A DNA stretch of 64,000 nucleotides from NCBI RefSeq assembly GCF_037975245.1, contig NC_092569.1, positions 19,647,501 through 19,711,500 on the forward strand. The letters are read 5' to 3'. How positions within the stretch are numbered: the stretch's first letter is position 1; each line of letters opens with the position of its first letter. Below are positions 60,301 to 64,000 of the stretch, one piece after another. The stretch is from Apostichopus japonicus (Eukaryota; Echinodermata; Holothuroidea; Aspidochirotida; Stichopodidae). Made by a program: the position numbers and the translations under genes. Below the pieces are notes generated by a model. It was not told where the DNA came from. It worked only from the letters and a program-made list of their open reading frames with translations, and did not search any database.

Positions 60301-63300
60301 AGCAGAGGTCTGCAGTACTTGAAGGCCAATTGGCTGAGTTGGTGATGGTGGCCATGGAGAGGTCTGAACAGGACATGACAGCCCCAGCTGATAGGTATGG
60401 TACCCCCTTACACGCCCTCTGGCAACACCTGTCCAGTCAGCTCATCATCTTTGCCCTCTTCCAGTTTGTCAACTTTCCAGACGTGGTTGAACTACTCTAC
60501 AAGAAGGTAAAACTCTCACTAAATAGAAACTCTGTCAAGAATGTTCAGAAATGGTTAATACTTTATACCATGGGTTTAAAATATATGTACTTTAGATCCT
60601 CCTGCAAGCAGGAACTCGCGAAGGAGACTCGTTAGCTTATCAAAGCCGCAAGCTGACGGAAGTCAGTCTCTTAGATTCATATTTAACGTCCATGATTATG
60701 AATTGTCAATTGTCAACAACTCTGTAATTGGACGACATACATTAATCTTGAAGTGACTCGGACCGGGGACCTTATGATTGGAAGGCACCGGCGTTAACCA
60801 TTGAGCTAACACTCCACAGCTAACACTCCAATGGTTTCTGGACCAAAGGGCCACAGAGAACCAATGCTTTACCAATACTGTATTTATAGAATCTCATTAT
60901 ACCTGGATTGAGCAAACACTATTAAGGCAATAAGAAATATCTATTGTTGAAGTAGTCAAGTCAATCATGAACTGCATTGCTATGGTGTGATCAAAAAATT
61001 ACCAACATTTATGCAAATAGTTGATTTACACGTGAAGGCTTGCTAGATTTATATCTTGTTTTCATGAGTGGGAAGTAGATTGGGGACATTCCTTCCTTGA
61101 TATGTGAACATGTGTTAACTAAATAAGTAATGCCAACCAAGCTTTCTTTGTCCTTCTTAAGCTCAAAGGCCGAAACTTAACCAAAGGAAGAGACTATTTA
61201 ATGTGGTTGCTGCTGCAATTCATCTCTGGGAGTATGAAGAAGAATCCACTCCATGAATTCCTGCCAATCCTGAAACTCTTTGAACTCCTCTACCAGGAGA
61301 CGGAGGTACGTCAGTCAACTTTCATAGTTTGCAAAAATATTGAATTTGTGTAAAAGGAAAAGAGGAGAGAAGTCAGCTTGGATGGGTTTGGTACGATAGA
61401 TGGATGGATGGATTTGAGGGTGAGGGGTGGGCAGGTGTTATATATAGTTTGTGTTGTCCATTAATTATTTTAAAGAGCCTGTTTATCACTTACTTTCATT
61501 TTGATGAAATGGCATTTGGTGTTCCTGTCCTGTTTCTCATGTGGACATATTTATCTGTATCTCAAGCATTCGAAAGAATACAAGTAACTTATATCACACT
61601 ACCACCGTGGTATCCCTCTCCGTTCCGAATGTACATTGTCACGCTGGCATATTAAACTGTCCCTATCTTCTAAACGTCTTTGCCATATAAATAAAAAAAT
61701 TCACAATCCTCAAAATGTGTGGTATCCTCAACATCACATCATGACTAGGTCTACCATACATTCTGATGCATCAGGTTGTCCCTCTCCGTTCCGAAAGTAT
61801 ATTGTTACACCGGCATATTTAAATTGTCCCTATCTTCTGAAGGTCTTTGCCACATTAATAAAAAAATCACAATCTAAGAAATAGTACTAATGTAGTGTGC
61901 ATCGACATGTGTGACCATTAAGGAAGCATGATACAACCATTTGTAACAAACAAGCACGGTTGATGGCCACATCTTATATTAACCTCACAAGCTTGGCGGG
62001 AAAGCTGGTTACTATAGACTAAATAGTTGTGACAATTTCTAACACAGTCTAACATTAAGGTAGCTTTTCTCGCTTTAGTACTGTAGTTATGTATTGAGTC
62101 GCTCTGGCGGTAGGTATGTGGCTAAAGTAAGTTAAAACTAACTTGGTGTCTCACTCGACAAATCATGGTAACTCTATTCTCGACTTGATCTACTGTAAGC
62201 ACCTCTGACGCAGCTATTGACCTAATTGAGCCATTGTTATTTCTTGATAATTGAGTGTGATTTCTTTGAAGAATCATAGAACAGCCAAATGCCTTCACCA
62301 TGTTGTCATTTTCTTTTCTTGTTTGAATTTTGCTGCGAGATAAGTTAAGCTGTGTACAATGTACTCTGTAGCACACTGCATATGTTCAACAATTTCATAT
62401 CAATTAATATCATTGAACTGAATTTCATTCCATTGAAATTTCATTCAATTAATGCATTGTGTGAGCTAACAAAGAGCATATTCTTTTCCAGCCTCTGCCT
62501 GTTCCAGATGTCAATTACCCATCGTGTGTGCATGGGATGGCCATGGCCTGTGTTTGGCCACATTTGCTGGGAAAAGCGGCCCTGGAGAAGAAAACCTTAC
62601 CCTGTCCAATTCCGAAAGTGCTCCAGTTGCAGTATGAGTAAGCATCTCTATTTGCAGATAAGACTAACATCCTGATAGGAACTTGTATGACTTTATATTG
62701 TAAGAGGTCTGTAAAAGGAATTTATTTCTTTGTATAATATTAGTTTTCAATTTTAATTATCATATTGTAGTCTGATAGTTTTAGACCTCTGGGAGGGTTT
62801 CAGATATCTAAAAAAGAAAAATACTAGGCTCTCTAAGGTTAAATACAACAGTAACTTAGAACTTACATATATCTTCTTTATATATAAATATATATATATC
62901 TTCTAATCAATTCCACTCATTGTTTACTCATATCACCCACAGATTGAAACCGTATAACAAATTAAAGTGACTTTTCAAATGAACTCAGGTGTTGGCTGTG
63001 AGTTTAGCACCTTTGGTGATTCTAGTCACTCCCAATTCAATGATTATGAAAGAATGTTATATGAAAACTCAGTGATAAGTAGGTCAATCTCTTTTACTCT
63101 TCTGTGTAAATTTATTGTATTATACCTCACTGATGATGATACTTGTGAAAACATAGAACACCTTAATTTCATTAAACCCATCTTGCTTCTAATTCACAGC
63201 CTTTCTCCTCCTAACAGCCTACTGCCCAGTCATCCCCATAGTCTACCCCAAGTGAAGTGAATTACTCTTACCCGATGTGTTTGTGATGTGTGTATCATAT

Positions 63301-63395
63301 CTTTTTAATTTTGTATTTCAGATTCTTGCGGAAGAGTTCCAAGACGCCTAATCTACCCCTCACAGACTACCGTATAGCTCTGATGTGCAATGCAT
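51386..63395 (+). CDS. MED23: Mediator complex subunit 23 (5' part; runs off right edge)
   Basis: Fourteen exons join in phase: 51386-51475, 52275-52306, 52576-52663, 53018-53139, 54461-54575, 55574-55672, 56920-57027, 57634-57703, 58155-58267, 59022-59117, 60297-60506, 61162-61305, 62492-62637 and 63322-63395 (502 codons plus one base). Human MED23 is about 1,370 residues, so roughly the N-terminal third is here. Family blocks include KKVQSILNDVL...AIEEAF, HIDYKGCRDLLKVLLEKI, NFLLPAYFAVTEI, AWKLDPHTLTF, QPYSRDTVCNIISLNKQ, ALWQHLSSQLIIFALFQF, GRDYLMWLLLQFISGS and LTDYRIALMCNA. MED23 is a tail-module Mediator subunit that relays activators (for example Elk1 and E1A in mammals) to RNA polymerase II in the nucleus. 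The N-terminus (MEQPLTTANMSLSAAAALE) is about 18 residues longer than in human; a downstream Met at codon 10 is possible. Confidence 0.96.
56185..56716 (+). repeat. 38-bp tandem array, 14 copies (higher-order structure)
   Basis: Fourteen contiguous 38-bp units run in strict register from 56185 to 56716. The unit starts CAAGACTAGG and contains TATGGGTCCCAATACCCAA and TTAGTG. Variants at unit positions 11-14 (CCTT, CCCT, CATT, GCTT) show that units 3-6 are duplicated as units 7-10 with one difference, a 152-bp higher-order repeat. Located in MED23 intron 6, ending about 200 bases before exon 7. There are no spacers, so it is not CRISPR-like. Confidence 0.95.
57030..57432 (+). repeat. Three-copy tandem repeat just after MED23 exon 7 donor
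   Basis: Units of about 150-160 bp start near AAAGTCTGTAGT at 57033, 57192 and 57340. They share TTTAAAGAGACACATCC, TACCATTTAAAGGCAAATT and TATATGTCACAGGCAGGCAA. The first unit begins within a few bases of the donor GTAAGT of exon 7 (57028). No coding signal. Confidence 0.85.
60594..60815 (-). mobile_element. tRNA-derived SINE, full-length copy C
   Basis: It is homologous over its whole 222-bp length to the copy at 44091-44313, with scattered substitutions. It shares CTCCTGCAAGCAGGAACTCG, CAAAGCCGCAAGCTGACGGA, ATTGTCAA, CGACATACATTAATCTTG and GGCACCGGCGTTAACC (on +). The tRNA-like head is on the high-coordinate side. GCTAACACTCCA is repeated immediately outside the head. It lies in MED23 intron 11, about 88 bases past the donor, antisense to the gene. 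Confidence 0.85.
61612..61872 (+). repeat. Two-copy direct repeat (~92 bp) in MED23 intron 12
   Basis: Copies near 61612-61706 and 61780-61872 share CCCTCTCCGTTCCGAA, a TA(C/T)ATTGT stretch, GGCATATT, TGTCCCTATCTTCT and GTCTTTGCCA, with about 10-15% divergence. They are separated by about 73 bases of different sequence. No function visible. Confidence 0.8.
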
Positions 63396-64000
63396 GTACG
63401 TTTATCAGGCAGTACATGTAACAATGTATGAATTAATCATAGCATAGTACATTATAGTCCATGTACACCTTGTCACGGTTGTCCCAGCCCAGATTCCGTA
63501 CATGCAACAACACCCGTTTGATCATTGGGTACCTCCCCCACTTTAGGGAGGGAAAAGCTGAAAATCTCAAAAAGTACAATTTTTTTATGCGGTACCGTCA
63601 ACATTTCACAATATAGGCTACTCCTTGCCCACATTGGGGTAAAAGAAATGGTGAATATTCAGGCAATTCTCTTTTGCTCTCCAGGTAAGATATAGTATTA
63701 TTGTTAGGATATCATATTTACTTTAAACTGACCTTTGAATGTTGTTATCTATAAGAGTGTACAATACTTAGCGTAATTGACACATGGGTATGTCCATATT
63801 TCGGATTTCTTCATGCATTCATATTTGATAAATTTAAGATTATTTTAAAGTTATAAATTATCACACGAATATTGAATGCAAAAATGGCTACCGGAGCTGC
63901 AGTTTTTGCCTCTTCTGCTTGCAAATCACACATATCAGAAATAAGTAATGGCCAACATTTTAATTCTGATTATCAGATAATTATATTTAATTATCACAGT
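63396..64000 (+). other. MED23 intron 14 (partial)
   Basis: The sequence after the donor GTACGT at 63396 shows no convincing next MED23 exon before the window ends. No repeats stand out. Confidence 0.6.

Noticed and set aside
60330-60635. MED23 exon 11 frame continuing to 60635 with [12 protein letters not shown]
   Set aside because: The tail after the donor at 60507 is intron plus SINE sequence; the same peptide appears in the 44-kb SINE copy frame.

Overview
The window looks like nuclear DNA from an invertebrate animal, most likely an echinoderm and perhaps a sea cucumber. It is AT-rich, every recognisable gene is broken by GT-AG introns, and introns and spacers are packed with small DNA transposons, LINE tails, a tRNA-derived SINE, minisatellites and poly-G/poly-C runs. 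The phylum is inferred from gene style (a secreted fibrinogen-domain lectin-like protein and animal PEX13, TRAPPC12 and MED23) and was not tested by a search.

Layout. 1-4018: repeat-rich flank with no gene. 4019-13885 (+): a secreted protein with fibrinogen-related (FReD), TIL and EGF-like domains; nine coding exons from 6539 are joined in frame (541 residues), and an in-frame alternative signal-peptide exon lies at 4019. 14258-15103 (-): a 5'-truncated RTE-like LINE with a 10-bp target duplication. 17208-29930 (+): complete PEX13 in four exons (449 residues). Its 6.3-kb first intron carries a foldback-type MITE and a pair of nested DNA transposons, and its third intron carries a hAT-like MITE. 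29931-36917: spacer. 47449-36918 (-): TRAPPC12, eleven coding exons (644 residues), convergent with PEX13. 47450-51385: divergent spacer with an RT-tail fossil. 51386-63395 (+): the first 14 coding exons of MED23 (about 502 residues), which runs off the right edge.

The four genes do unrelated jobs: extracellular recognition or matrix, peroxisomal import, ER-Golgi/autophagy trafficking, and Mediator transcription. Nothing suggests an operon or shared pathway. All splice junctions were read by eye, and phases agree at every junction of the four models.

The least expected structures are in the non-coding DNA. (1) In PEX13 intron 1, an element with 18-bp terminal repeats and a TGTA duplication holds eight exact copies of a 14-mer with a CGTACG core. 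It sits inside a second element with about 264-bp inverted repeats and a perfect 8-bp duplication. (2) A MITE has ends that are arrays of CAAAACGTCCC units. (3) A tRNA-derived SINE family is present in three copies. In the coding DNA, the last FReD exon has lost both cysteines of a conserved disulphide and carries a tyrosine run encoded by a TAT microsatellite.
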